A DNA stretch of 64,000 bases, from positions 1-64,000 of the forward strand of contig QJNS01000264.1 of assembly GCA_004154925.1 (NCBI GenBank), in the 5' to 3' direction. This document shows, in pieces, positions 22,816-37,000 of this stretch. The stretch's first letter is position 1; every line of letters starts with the position of its first letter. Below the pieces are notes generated by a model, which saw only the letters and a program-made list of their open reading frames with translations, was not told where the DNA came from and ran no database searches. The stretch comes from Monosporascus cannonballus. Taxonomy: Eukaryota > Ascomycota > Sordariomycetes > Xylariales. The position numbers and the translations under genes are program-made.

Positions 22816-24268
22816 GGAGTCAACCGAGCACGTTCTGGCGAATAAGGTAACGCGCCTAGCTAGACGAATGGAAAGACTTCCGCGAGTAGGTAGAAGCCTT
22901 TCCGCATAAGTTATTTCCGTGCATCAATATTATTGCTTAGGGAGCTTGTAGCCTACCGCCGGAACCCTTCCATTTATTAGCGGTGAGTACCTGAGGTTGG
23001 ACATACGGTATTTTATTGCATTTTTCTTTACTCGAAGGAGGTGCCTGTGGTGACTCCCAGCGAGGCAGTTGAAGGGTTAGTGTCCCCCCCAACTTCCTGA
23101 ATTTACCTACTTCCTGAATCGCTCCATAACACCAAATTCGAGGCTATCACCAACAACACTCTTTAATATCTTAACGAAAACGGTATATTATTGCTTCATT
23201 CTAATTGCCATTGGAATTGCATATTTTCCATTAACCTCTGATTAATTTCCACAGTTCCTTTTATAAAGACTTTTGCGTATATACGTTTATACGTTTTAGC
23301 AAAACCTTTAGCAGCTTTTTGGCTTTTATAATCTATTTAATTTTGGAGAATATATTGTTAGAGTTTTTAGCTACTGTAATACGCTCTTAAGCTTTTATAG
23401 CTTGTAGCTATTTTTGTATATCTGTTTTACCGTAACGCAAGAAGGCGTTTTTTATAGACTTAAAGTTTAAGAACTTTTAAGTTTTTTAAATAAAATGCGA
23501 ATATTATAAGAAATAACGAGCTTTTACGAACAAATGGTTAAAAGTTAATCGGAAATATTCTTACCTTTCGAAAAGGCATATTTTATTTGTCATAGTTCTA
23601 AGTAGCACCTTATAGGTATATAGGGCGGAACTTATCTCAGCTAGCTCAGGCCTTCCTGGCTCGTTTTCCCAATTTCTTCAAAGTCACTCAAATACCGCTC
23701 CATAACGCTAAATATTAACTAATCAAATCCCAAATCCACGTAACGAATTAACAAGGCCTAAGTTGTAATTACGTAAAAACGGCTTCGTTTAATATATTTG
23801 CTTTTTTAAAAAAACGAAAATCCGTAATAACTTAATAATAAAACGTTTTTTTATAAATATTGATATATATACCGTTATTTCTATTATAACTTATTATTAA
23901 TACTATTTTAATTCTAATTAAAACCTATTTGCCATTTTTAAATCATAATACGTATAATAACTGCAGCCCGAATCCGTTATATTATTATCCCCTTTTTAAA
24001 ATACAATAAATCCGAATTTTCTTAGTTTTACCGGGCTACGCTCTAAAAACAAAATATACGTACGTATATTTTGGATTTTTGGTATTAATATAAAAAAATT
24101 AATATAACGTTTAAAAATTTAATTCGTAATTAGGTTTTTCGTAATAATTTAAGCCGAATTATTAGTTTAATTATTCGGATTAATTAATTAATTAATATGT
24201 TTTAAAAAAACGAATACCTAAAAAATTATTAATATATAAAAATTAATAAGAATTTTTAATTCCGGCCA
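22816..24268. other. transition into the AT-rich block
   Basis: Composition falls steadily from about 23110. On the minus strand, 23330-23210 keeps a short clean lysine-rich frame ending in a stop, possibly the tail of a transposase or another repeat protein, but I cannot name it. The string CGCTCCATAAC recurs at about 23121 and 23699, suggesting repeat debris. Confidence 0.4.
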
Positions 24269-24273
24269 ATTAG

Positions 24274-24662
24274 TGTTACGACCTGACAGGCTTAGGTCCC
24301 GGAAAACGGTCAGCCTTGACCAAAACAGGACCCAAGTGGGTCGAGTCACGTGAATGGTACTCAGTTGAGATTTACTGAGCATAATTAAGCGGATGCTTAG
24401 TTAAGTATCACTAAGCAAGGTTGATTAATGCTGTTCAGTTAATAGTTATTAAGCATACGAAAATAAGTAAAATATATAGTTTCGGTTATTTTTTATAATT
24501 AGATAATAATAGCTTATAATATAATTTGTTACCTAAAACACCTTTAGTATTACGAGACGTAATACGTTATTATATTTATTACTTAGATTTTTACGATACT
24601 TCTGCCAACATAAACCCGTACGACTAAGGTTTAATAATTAATTAAACCGTATAGCTGTTATA
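24274..24662 (+). repeat. Gypsy-1 left LTR
   Basis: 389 bp. It starts TGTTACGACC and ends GTTATA (originally GTCACA). It is the less mutated copy in its first 200 bp. The outer flank is ATTAG. Confidence 0.93.
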
Positions 24663-25518
24663 CGTTATAAATTTTTGTTCAGTAGTACCATTAAACTCTA
24701 AATAATAGTTAATATTGTCAAAATGTCGACCAATATTTAGGAAACCCTTATTTAGCAGCTTTAGGTTCGAATTCGAAAGTTGGAAAAAGAAGTTCGATAA
24801 TTTAAAATTACGCCTGCTTAATTTTTTTTCGTTTGTATGAAACCGAAAAAACCAGAACCTTACGATGGAAAAGGCAACCCTTAAACATTTTTAACTTAGG
24901 CATAAGTTTATCTTCGCTTCCTAAATCTTAATAACCTAGCGGATATAATTTTAACAATAGGAGTATGCCTAATAAAAAATGCGGCTAATTAATTTAAGCC
25001 CATTATGAAAAACTTTTTGTAAATAGGAAAAATAAATAAGGAAAATTTTACTAATAAGATTTTTTTAACTTATACCAATTTCGAAAATAAAATACGTAAT
25101 AATTTCGGTAATCCGGATAAAAAATAATTAACGGCTTAATAATTTTTATAATTCCGATAAAAAGGATTTACGGTTAAATACGCCGTGATATTTAAGGGTT
25201 TTGCGGCTAAGGCGGGATAAAGAAACGATAAAGCTAATGCCCTTATTAATATATTTTATAAAAAGTTAAAAAATAATGTAAAAAATAAAATTATTTGGAT
25301 TAAACGATTAATTGCTTTAAACCGGTATATCACAAAAGTAATTAAGATTAATAATCGATAATTTAAGAAATAATAAAAAAAGGATAATATACCTTACGCT
25401 TGGGATATAATAAGTTTAACCAAGGAAAAAAAAAGACGTACCCCTTATTTTTTACGGAACGGCGCCAGGATTTATGGAACTCGGCGTTACCCATAGACAA
25501 GATTAAAGCCAGATTAAG

Positions 25519-25560
25519 TGCTTTAATTACGGCAAAATGGGATATAAGGCTTATAAGTGC
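25519..25560 (+). pseudogene. Gag zinc knuckle remnant of Gypsy-1
   Basis: Reads C-F-N-Y-G-K-M-G-Y-K-A-Y-K-C. Relative to the CX2CX4HX4C pattern, the second Cys and the His are both Tyr, which TGC-to-TAC and CAT-to-TAT transitions explain. Confidence 0.8.
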
Positions 25561-27747
25561 AAGAAACCCAAAAAGCTATAATAAGATAATTAGACCCCTA
25601 TATTAGAGGGATAACCTAGGAATAATTAAGAAAATGACAATAAAGTTATTAACATAATTCAAATTAAGTATATATCAGGCCTTAAGTAAAAGGTTTAATA
25701 AAGATTATTACGATAAAAGATTTGATAAGGAATGCGAAAAACTAGGAAGCTAATTTAATAAATATTACGAATATAATAAAAAGCATTATAAAAATAATTA
25801 TACGAATACCGGGATTAAACAGAAGAACTTTGCCCCGGAATACTTGATCGATATGGGAAAATGCATGCTATGTATTGTTAACGACGAGAATATCCCGATT
25901 ACGAAAAATGGAAGTAATATATTTACGTACGAATTACCCATATGTATTATAAAGGATTCGATTTTTTAAACCGTACCGGACATAATAAGAATAATAAGCA
26001 ATAATATCGACAGCTTCGAACCATAGCCCTAGAAAATGTCTAATAGCTGGCCGAAATAAAAAGCTAGCCCAAAGAAAAATAATGCCGGTAAGAAAACTTT
26101 TTTTATTATTATAAATAATATAACCACCAAACGGAAAAAAAGTTGATTTAGCGTATAATAAAAAAATATTACCAAAAAGTTATTACGGATTTTTATTTTT
26201 AATTAGTATTTATTATAAACCTTTACGAAAAAAAGGCCATTAAAGAAAAAATACGTTAATTTATAGGAGATTTTTAAAACGATAACCAAAATAACGTATA
26301 ATAAGATATAATCGCGAATATAAAAAAATAATTTATTCGATAAGGAAAAAAACTATAAAAAAATTAAGAACAGTTAATATGGCTTAAAAAAACAATACAC
26401 CAACAATAACAACAAATATAACAGCTTAACGCGTTAAACGAAAAAATATAAATAAAGCTTAATTAATTCGAATAGGAATTAAAAAAAATTACCTATAAAA
26501 AAGCCGTAAAATAACGAAACTTAGAAAAATTAAAGGGAATTCCTAAAAAAGGCTTTAAATACGATAATAAGAAACGTTAATAATCTTATTACTTTAGATA
26601 TACGAATCGAAACGTATTGGTATACCGTAATAGTAGATTACGGAGCTTTGGGCGGAATTTATATTGCACCGGATGTGGTTAATAAGCTTAGATTGCTATG
26701 GAGATATAAGTTAAAACCTTATACCATAACGAATGCCGAAAATCAGGAATTCGCTTATAATAACGGAAAAATTATATGTAAAATTAATTATCTTAAGATT
26801 TTTATCTAAGGACGATATTAAATAGTTAATTTTGATATCGTTTTATTCGGAAATTACGATATAATTTTAAGATTATTATGGATACGCTAGTACGGAATTT
26901 TGATTAACGGCGGAACTGGTTAAATAAAGTTCGTTTTATTCCTTATTAATAAATAAGGAACGAAAAAATTAAGATTTTAATATTTAATCGATAATAACGA
27001 TAAATACAGATATGAAAATACGATAAATACCTTATTACCTAAAGGAATAAGATATAAAAAAAAAGAACGAATATTTAAAAAAAATACGACGTATTATTAT
27101 TATTATCAGAATAAAACTTAAATAACTAAATAACGATCTGGAATAATAAGAATAATAGCTTAAGGAATTAAAAAATTTAATTAATATATTATTATAATAC
27201 CATAGATATAAATACCTTTTTAAAAGGGAACTTAATACGAAATTATTAAAATATAGCGAATAGGATTACGAAATAATTTTTAAAAAAGGAACTTTAACAA
27301 AGTTTTACCCTATTTATAACTTTAACGGAGATGAGCTATGTACGTTTAAAAAATATTTGGAAAATCGGTTACAAAAAAAATGGATTCGATTTTCGAAATT
27401 ACCAGTAAAATACCTTATATTCTTTATATTTAAGAAAAATAAAAAATTACTATTTATAGTTAATTATCGATAACTAAATAACGTTATTATTAAAGATTAA
27501 ATATTATTATCCTTAATTACGGAAATAAAAAACCGATTTTACGGAACTAAATAATTTATAATATTCGATCTTAAAGATAAATATAACCTTATTAAGATTA
27601 AAAAAAATACAAATAGAAAATAGCCTTTAAAACGAAATACGAATTATTTAAATATTTGGTTATATTAATAGGATTTATAAACGTATTAACGACTTTTTAA
27701 TAGATAATAAATTACGTATTACGAAAATATCTTGATATTTTCGTCTG

Positions 27748-27774
27748 TTATTTCGACGATATTCTTATTTTCTC
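27748..27774 (+). pseudogene. reverse transcriptase active-site box of Gypsy-1
   Basis: YFDDILIFS is preserved although the surrounding frame carries stops. It identifies the element as Ty3/Gypsy, together with the integrase string 1.2 kb downstream. Confidence 0.9.
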
Positions 27775-29837
27775 AGAAATAGAAAAAATATATGCAGGAT
27801 ACGTTCATAAAATTTTTTAAGCTTTATAAGACGTAAGGTTATTTGTTAAGGTAAAAAAGAATTAATTCTATATACAGAAAATAAAATATCTGGGATATAT
27901 TATTACCCCAGGACATATTAGAATAGATCCTAAGAAAATCGTTATAATTACAGAATGGCAGATGCTAATTACGGTTAAAAAGGTACAGGCATTCTTTAGA
28001 TTTGCTAATTACTATAGGAAATTTATTTGAAACTTTAATAAAATAATTATACCCCTAATAAATTTTACGAAAAAAAAAGAATTTAAATAGATGCCAAATA
28101 TAAAAAAATTATTTCAAATTATTAAAAATATGATTATTAACGAATTAATATTAATTATATACGATCTAAACCGTTTTATTAAGCTAAAAACCGATATTTT
28201 GGATTACGCATTAAACGCAGTAATCGGATAACGAAACGATTAAAACAAATTATATTTTATTACATTTTTTATATAAATTAAAAAAAACTAAATTTAATTA
28301 CGGTATTCCAGATAAGGAATTTATGGCCATTATTATAGTATTCCGAGAATTTAAGTATTTCCTAAAAGGAAGCTTATATTAGGTTAAGGTTTATACGGAT
28401 TACCAAAATCTTACCCAATTTATTACGACTAAGGAATTTATAGGATGATAATTAAGATATATAAAAAAATTGACGAACTTCGATTTCGTTATCATCTATA
28501 AGAAAAAATTAGAAAACGGCAAAGTAAATACCTTAAGCAGGTAACCAAACCTTAAAGAGAAATTGGTTAAAATTAGCCATATAATTTTAATACTATTACA
28601 AAAGGATATTTACGTTTACGATAAATTACGATAATTCAGGTAATACCTTATAATATGCATTAAAGAATTTAATAACATAATAATAATCTCCCAGAAAACC
28701 AGAAAATAGATAAGGTATAGATCCTAAAAAAATATCGAAAAAACCTAATACGAGAAATATACGAATATAAATTATATAAATACCCGGGAATCCACAAAAC
28801 TTTAAAACAAATTAAACGAACATATTATTTTACTAAAATGAAATCTACGGTTTAAAAAATTATATAATAATATGATATTTGCGCCAAAACGAAAACATTA
28901 CGATATAAACTATACGGAAAATTATAACTATTATTAATTATAAAGCAATTATGGGATTCGATTATTATGGATTTTATTATTAAACTTTTTTTGTCCGAAA
29001 ACCCAACAATAAAAATACATTATAATAATATATTCGTAATCGTTAACCAATTTACGAAATTTTCTTATTTTTTACCATATTACGAGAACACAAACGCCAA
29101 ATAACTAACATACATTTTTTTAAATATATTTTTAATATATACGGATTATTAATAAAAATAATATTAAATAAAGGATTAATATTTATATCCAAATTTTAAT
29201 AAGGCTTAATGGCATAAATTAACCTAAACCACAAATTATTTAACGCATTTAAACCTTAAACGGATAAATAAATAAAACGATTAAATCAAATATTAGAAAT
29301 ATATTTACGATATTATATTAATTACGAACAAAATAATTAAGTTAAAAAATTACTTATCGCCTAATTAACTTATAATATTACTTATTATAAAAACATTAAA
29401 ATAATATTTACGAACGCAAATTTTGGTTTTATTTTAAAAATTTATAAGGATATACGTAACAAACCTATTAATATTAAAGTAATCTTTATATCGGAATAAT
29501 TAAAACAATTATATTAAAAAATGAAAACGGAATTAAAATTCGTACATAACCAGATAAATAAATATTATAACGAAAAAAGGTTAAAAGGATTAACTTTCGA
29601 AAAAAAAAATTATTTTGTTACTAAAAATATTTAAATAAAAAAACTTAGCAAAAAATTCGATTTCAAATATATTAATCCATATAAAATCGCCAAAAAATTT
29701 AAAAAAATAATTACTAATTAAAACTTCCACCAAAAATTAAATTCCATCTAAGTTTTTATGTTTTTTTATTCGAATTAACAGCAAATATAATTAAAATGCA
29801 TACGGCATAAAACGATATAAAAATAAAAAACGAATAA

Positions 29838-30000
29838 GCATATAAAGTAAAGAAAATCCTCGATATACGAAAACAAAACGGATTTACCTAGTACCTAATT
29901 AAATAAAAAAAACATCCGGATTCCGAAAATACCTAGGAACCTGCCAGAAACCTTATAAATACCTAACGCTTATTAAAGAATTTTCACCAGTAACGTCGGG
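29838..30000 (+). pseudogene. chromodomain remnant at the end of Gypsy-1 pol
   Basis: The frame reads AYKVKKILDIRKQNGFT, a stop, YLIK, a stop, KKHPDSENT, a stop, EPARNLINT, a stop, then RLLKNF. This has the spacing of a chromodomain (the Y-V-K-IL start, the YLVKWKG-type strand and the TWEPxxNL helix). The stops fall where Gln or Trp is expected, so each follows from a C-to-T or G-to-A change. In related elements such as MAGGY this module binds methylated H3K9 and steers insertion into heterochromatin. Confidence 0.85.
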
Positions 30001-30626
30001 GACGCTAACAATAACGGCATCCCAGTCCACAGCTTTGAATACGGAAAAAGCAGACCAATTAAAGGACTCGGAAGGCAAAGATAATACAGCAGCGGAAACC
30101 TTTACGGAAGCTTATTTCTGGCGTTTTTGTTCCTCCAGTTCTTCTAAAGACTGCAACTTTCGCTAAACCATTTTTATGCCCTTAGAACGAAAAAAACCTT
30201 TTACTTATGCAGACGAATTAAACGAACAATAATTTCGTTCATTTCCCGTTAATAACGTTTTTGAAATTTAAAAAAACGCTTTTCGGCAAACGTCTTTTTA
30301 CGTTTAAACCGTAGGTTTTCGGTACGAATATTTTCTAACAAAAAAAACGGGATATTACTCCCATTACAAAAAGAATTACACTTTACATAAACCTTGCATT
30401 TGGAAACGTTTTCCATTATTTCATATTTCCACTCCTTAAAAAAACATAAGGTATACGGCATAATTTCAAAACTAAACTTTTCAAAAAGGAAAAAAAAATT
30501 CTGACGACGAACGGTCGAAAAAAAATCTTAACAACAAATTTTAATAATGCGACCAAATATTATGAAAAAAATAATGCTTATAAGAAAAGGAATTTTCGGA
30601 ACAAAAATTTGCAAAGGGAAAAATCG

Positions 30627-31015
30627 TATTATAACCTAACAGGCTTAAGTCCCGGAAAACGATTAACCTTAACCAAAACAGGACCCAAATAAGTTAAATT
30701 ACGTAAATAATATTTAATCGAGATTTATTAAGCACAATTAAGCAAATGCTTAATTAAGCATCATTAAGCAAAATTAATTAATACTGCTTAATTAATAGCT
30801 ATTAAATATACGAAAATAAGTAAAATATATAATTTCGCTTATTTTTTACAATTAGATAACGACAGTTTGCAATATAATTCGTTACCCAAGACACCCTTGG
30901 TATTACGAGACGTAATACGTTATTATATCCATTGCTCAGATTCCCACAATACTCCTGCCAACATAAACCCGTACGACTAAGGTTTAATAATTGGTTAAAC
31001 CGCATAGCCGTCACA
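30627..31015 (+). repeat. Gypsy-1 right LTR
   Basis: 389 bp, same length as the left LTR. It begins TATTATAACC (RIP version of TGTTACGACC) but keeps the canonical GTCACA end. The outer flank is ATTAG. Confidence 0.93.
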
Positions 31016-31020
31016 ATTAG

Positions 31021-34000
31021 GATTACGTTATATATAAATATTATAATATATTATACGGAAAACTTATAACTTTCGTAAAAAGGCCTAGATTCCGTCGTCC
31101 GCCAAAAGAATATTATTCGAAATTAAAATAATTTATATTATTTTAAATAAAAATTAATGTTTTATAAAAATGTTTACTTTAAATTAATTTAAGCTTTTAA
31201 ATTAAATAATTATATACTTTAAGAAAAAATAATAATTATATAATACGAAATAAAAAACGAAACGGTTTCGTATTAATAACGATCCGGATATTTTTATATA
31301 TATTTTTATATAATTTTAATTATTATAATTATACTAATTTTTAAAATTAACAGTAATTATTTACCTTATTTATTAAGCAGACTTTTTTTATTTTCGGATT
31401 TATTACAGGATAATATTAATATATTAAAAAAGTTAAATATTTATAAAAATTATTATATATTAAATAAAAATATAATTCGGTTAACCGAAAAAATTACAAT
31501 AACCATATTAATTCCTTTATAATTATATAATTTTAATTAAAATAAATTATGTTTTATAACTAAATATAATATAATAATATTATATTTTAATATAATAACT
31601 TTAATATTTAAAATTATATTTATAATATAACATTTCGATACAATACCGTTATACGGAATATTATTATTATTTCTATCCGTTATTATAATTATATTTTTAA
31701 AAAAATTAAAACAATTTATATTTTGACTTAATTAATATTATAAAATAAAATAATTTCATAAAATATTATAATAACGTGAAATATTATTTAATATTTTTAT
31801 TAATTTATAATTAATATTATCTGGATTTTATTTTTTATTTTTATTAATATATTTTATAAACGTAATAAATAAAATTTTATTAATTTTTATAAATTAAAAA
31901 GAATTTCATATAATAAATACTGTTGATTTTCGTTAAATATAATTAACGAAAATAAAAGCGTTATCGACGGTACTTATAACATTTATTAAAAAATTCTTTA
32001 AAAAATATATAAATTTAAATTTTTTTTTCGGTTTTCGGAATATTTTTATTTTATTTATGGAAATTAGAAAATAATTAATTATATTTAGAAAATATAGGTT
32101 AATTAAATCGAAATAACCGATTTATATAATAAAATACGGTAATTTCTTTTTGTTTTTATTTTATGCTATATATAAATAAAAGTTTTATTGATATTTATAT
32201 ATATTTATTAATCCGATAATATAACCAGGATATGTAAAATATAAATAATTTTAAATATAAATTATTAATTTTTAAATAAAATAAAATAATTATATTAAAT
32301 ATTGCCGAAATTTTATTTTTTCGAACTTTTTATTTTATATTTATATAATATTTATATATTTATATTATTTTTTTAATAATTACGTATTTAATATAAATTA
32401 TTTATAATAAAAATATTTAATATATATAGGATTTCTCGGAATATTTTAATTAATTTTTTTTCGAAAACCGAATTAACCGAATTTATACAATATATATATT
32501 TTCGGTTAATTATTATTAAATTGAAATTTATTATATATAACGTAATTTTTAAATATTTTGGTTATATCGGATAAATAAAAAAGGTATTACGGGATTTTAA
32601 TTAAAACGTATTAATAAATAAAGAATTTTCGGACAAAACTTTTCTGTTATTATTTATTAATAATACGTTATTTAATAATATAAATAATTTATTAAATAAT
32701 TTACAAATATTTTAGTTTCTAATTCGGAAATATAACTTATTTATATTATTTTTAAATAGTACGGTTTTAATTAAAACGTATCGAATAAAGCTTTTTATTA
32801 GATAATTATAAAACCGGAAATATTTTTAATACGGCCGATATGTTATAAGGTAATAATTCTTTTAACCTTATTAAAAATAATAATTAATTATTAATTAATA
32901 TTATTTTTATTTATAAAGACTTTTGAAATTATTATTTTATTTAAAAAAACCCAAATCTATTTATATTTTTTATTTATTATATAATATAATTACGTTAATT
33001 ATATTAAAGGGTTAATATTTATATTATTAATTTTTTTTAAAAGGCCGGTTAATTTAATTACGATAAACAATATTTTATTTCGATTAAATACTGTGTTTTA
33101 TAATATTAGATTAAATAGTTATTAATTCGATTTTAATATTAAATTTAATTCCGACAAAATTTAGAAAAAAATATAAAAAATATTTAATTAAAAAGGCAAA
33201 TATTATAATTTGTGGTTTATTAGCGAATTCCGCCTGTCGAAAAATAATACATATAATATTAATATTATTTTTTTCCGAAATTTATTTTTAATTAAGTACA
33301 GTATATTTTTACAATGCGAATTTTATGTCCGTTATAATTTTTTGCGAAATAGACGTTATGTTATTTGAGGTTTTTATAATAAAATCTTTAAACGCGTTTA
33401 TGTTTTGTTTCGGAATTTTTAATTTATTAAAGAATATCCGTTTCGGATTAAAGAAAACGGCTAAAATTTTAAAGATATTTTGGCCGTAAGCCGTAAAGTT
33501 ATAGAAATTAAGTTTATTAATTTTAATAATACCATATTTATTATTAACAATATAAATAAGCTTAATTAATTAAATACGGTAAAAAACGAAAATTGATTTA
33601 TAAATAATTTTAATTAAGGTAATTCGTTACTGTTTTCGTTATTATCGGATAAAAACAAACCGTTAAGATAATTTTATTTTTTATGTAATTTTAATTAATT
33701 AATTTCAGAATTATTTCATATATTATTATAATTATTTAGTTGTTGTATTAATGTAACTTATTTATTTTTAATAATAAAACCGTAAATAAAAAAATAACAT
33801 TTTATAATATGGTATATAATATAATTGTTAACGAAATTAATTCAAGTAATTAAATTGATAATTTATGTAATTTTAATTAATTATATTTTATTTAAATATT
33901 TGGTTTTTTATAAAATCATACAAAAATGTCGTATTATTTATAATTAATTATAAAGTATAATTTCGGATTAATTTATATTTCTTATTTATAATTAATATAT

Positions 34001-37000
34001 TAATTAATATTTTTAATTATTTTTTAAAAAGGGTTTTTGTTTTACTTTTCTTTGTATATTATTATAATTTATATATTAATAATTCCTTTTACGTTTTTAA
34101 ATTTTAAAATTTTACTCGTTTTAAGCGTAGTATTTACGTTTAAATTTTTTAAAAACATTTATTTAAATTAAATAATAATATTAAATATTTGAGGATTATA
34201 TAAAATATTTTTCGCCGTATATTTATATGTAATTTATATATTTATTATTTACATAATTTTACAAATTATAATATTCATAAAATAATTATATAATATATTT
34301 TTGTTAATTAGGTAACTTGGTTTATAAAATTATAAACTTTTTTTCGTATTATTTATATATTATCCGGTTTATATAATTTATTTTTTAAATTAAACAAGTC
34401 GTAATGAATTAAAGGTTTATAATTAATTTAATAATTTAATAAATTATAAGGTCGCCATAATTTGCTATAATTTTAATTTTATCTTGCCGGTTAGTATTAT
34501 AGATATTATCTCAAATCATATTATTAATATTTAATATTTATATAAATACCGTATTTTTTTTATAATAAAAAGTTATATTTCGAATATAAAGTTTTTATAA
34601 TATTATTAAATTTATAAAATTTTAATAATTATAAAAGGTTTTTAATTAATATATATTTATATTAATATTAAAACGTAAAGTATTTTTTTTAAATTTTTCG
34701 TTATATTAAGATAATTTTATAATATATATCTAGTATTTAAGATCGGTTATATATAATTTGTATTTTCTGTAAAAAGTATTTTATATTTTAAGATAATTAA
34801 TTATTACTTAATTAATATACAAGTATTTTAATCGGGATTACGTCGTTGGTTTCGCCTTATTACAAATTATTCTAATATTGGTTCCGGCTATCTTTTGATT
34901 AAAAGTTTTATTATTTATTTTTAAAGCTATTTTTCGGAAGGAAATTATTTTTATTTTAATACTTATTTTGGCTATTTTTTAGTCCGAGATTTTATTATCC
35001 ATTTTTAAGGTTATTTTTTAAGGGCAGATTATTTTTCAGAAATAGGTTATTTCTTAAAGGCAAATTATTTTTTGGAAATATTATTAGCAACTTTAATTTT
35101 TTTAATTAAATAAATAAGGTTTTTTAAGTTTATTCGAGATATAGTATCGAAAGTTATAACAGATATTACCTTTATTATATCGGCAAAATTCTTTTAATTT
35201 TTTATAATATCGTAAAATATATAAAAATATATATTATAATATGGATTTTAAATATTATGTTAAAACAAATTAATTGATAATCATTATATTATAAATAATA
35301 TAATTTTATATATTAATATATAATAAATATTTAAAATTATAAAAATTTATAATTAAGTATAATAAATATATTTAATATATATTTAGTTTAAAGACTTTTA
35401 TAAGTTATATTAAAAATTTATAATAAAATATAAATCTTTGTTATATATTATTTTTTTGTTATAAAAAATAACGTTAATTTTTTATTTATATTTAATAACT
35501 TATATAAATTTAATAATGTATTTATTTATAATTTTATAATCCTAAAATATATATATATTTTGATCTTAATTATATATATTATTTTAAAATATTTTTATAA
35601 TTTATTAATTATTTGTAAGTTGTATTTGTATATTATAAATCTTTATATATTTTTTATTAATATTAATAATATATTTAATAATTATTTAATATCCGCAATT
35701 TGTCTTATTGATTATATTTTATATTTTTTTTATTTATATTTTTAGTTTTAATTAAGCAGAATTTATATAAATAAATTTATATTATTATGAAATCTTTTAA
35801 TTATAATTATTTATTTATATATATTTAATATAATATAATTATAATAATATTATTATTATTATTTAATAAAATAAAATATAATAATTTACTAAAAAATAGA
35901 ATATAAATAAAAATCGTAACAATATTAAGTTAATTCGTAATGCGAATTATATTTATTATAGTCTTATTTTTTATTCCTTGTTTTGTATTATATATATTAT
36001 TTCTTTAAATTGTATTTTAATTTATAAAATAAATATTTTTTAAGTTAAATAATCATTTAATAAAATGTTAATATTATTAGGTTTTTATAAAATAAATTTT
36101 ATTACTATATGGTAAAAAACATAAAATATTTATTATTATATATATATCAATATATATTTTATTTACGATAGTTTCAACATAATATTAAAATAAATATTTC
36201 GAGATTTTAATAATATATATATAATTTATAAAAAATTATTAAAAATTAATTTATATATTTTAATAATTCTTAAATATTTTTTTAATTAAAATTCGAAAAG
36301 TATATTAAATAATATATAATATTATTTATTTTTTTCCTTGTATTAAAATATAATAACAAAAATATTAATACGCATAATACCAATTATTAAATAGTAGGTT
36401 TTTGGAACCATAAAATAAACGTTGTTTATATTATAAATTTAATTGGTATATATTTTTTAAAAAATCGTATAATTTAAACCCTTAACCGTTTCGGGAATTT
36501 ACGATTTATAACAATTTATATAATATGGATAATATTAAAGATCTAATAATTTTGTAATCCTGATTAAAAGGAATATAAATTTGTAATATATTCTATAATA
36601 TATATTATATTAACGTTATTTTTATAATATTAAACGAGAAGAAAATCTGTAATTATATGTAATTGGTTGCCGAACAAATAACTTTATACAAAAATTAGAT
36701 TTTTAGATACCGTAACATATTCGATATTAATATTAAGGATTTTGGCAGTTATCCGGAATATCTAATTATTATTATATTTATATAAGATTTTGATATAAAG
36801 AAATTTTTAAAATCAATTAAGGACTTAATTCTGCCGATAAAAAAAAGGTAATAAGGGGAAGAAAGTTAAATACGGCCGTTAACCTTTATTAAAAAATTTA
36901 AAAAACTTTAATTCGAAAAAAAATAATTACTAAAATTTCTAACAAAATAACGATAAAATATATGGGCGGTTTTAAAAAATACTAATTAGGACCGTACGCC

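Larger units (their letters stand above)
24274..31015 (+). mobile_element. Ty3/Gypsy chromovirus, RIP-inactivated (Gypsy-1)
   Basis: A 6742-bp element with two 389-bp LTRs and a perfect 5-bp target duplication, ATTAG at 24269-24273 and 31016-31020. Plus-strand order is as follows. A Gag zinc knuckle lies at 25519-25560, with one Cys and the His turned to Tyr. An aspartic protease motif lies at 26633-26668, where DSGA has become DYGA. The RT box YFDDILIFS is intact at 27748-27774. The integrase core starts WDSIIMDF at 28952. A chromodomain closes pol at about 29838-30000. A polypurine tract (about 30611-30624) precedes the right LTR. The gag, protease, RT, integrase, chromodomain order is that of chromoviruses. 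Stops throughout, including Trp and Gln codons turned into stops, show it is dead. Confidence 0.93.
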
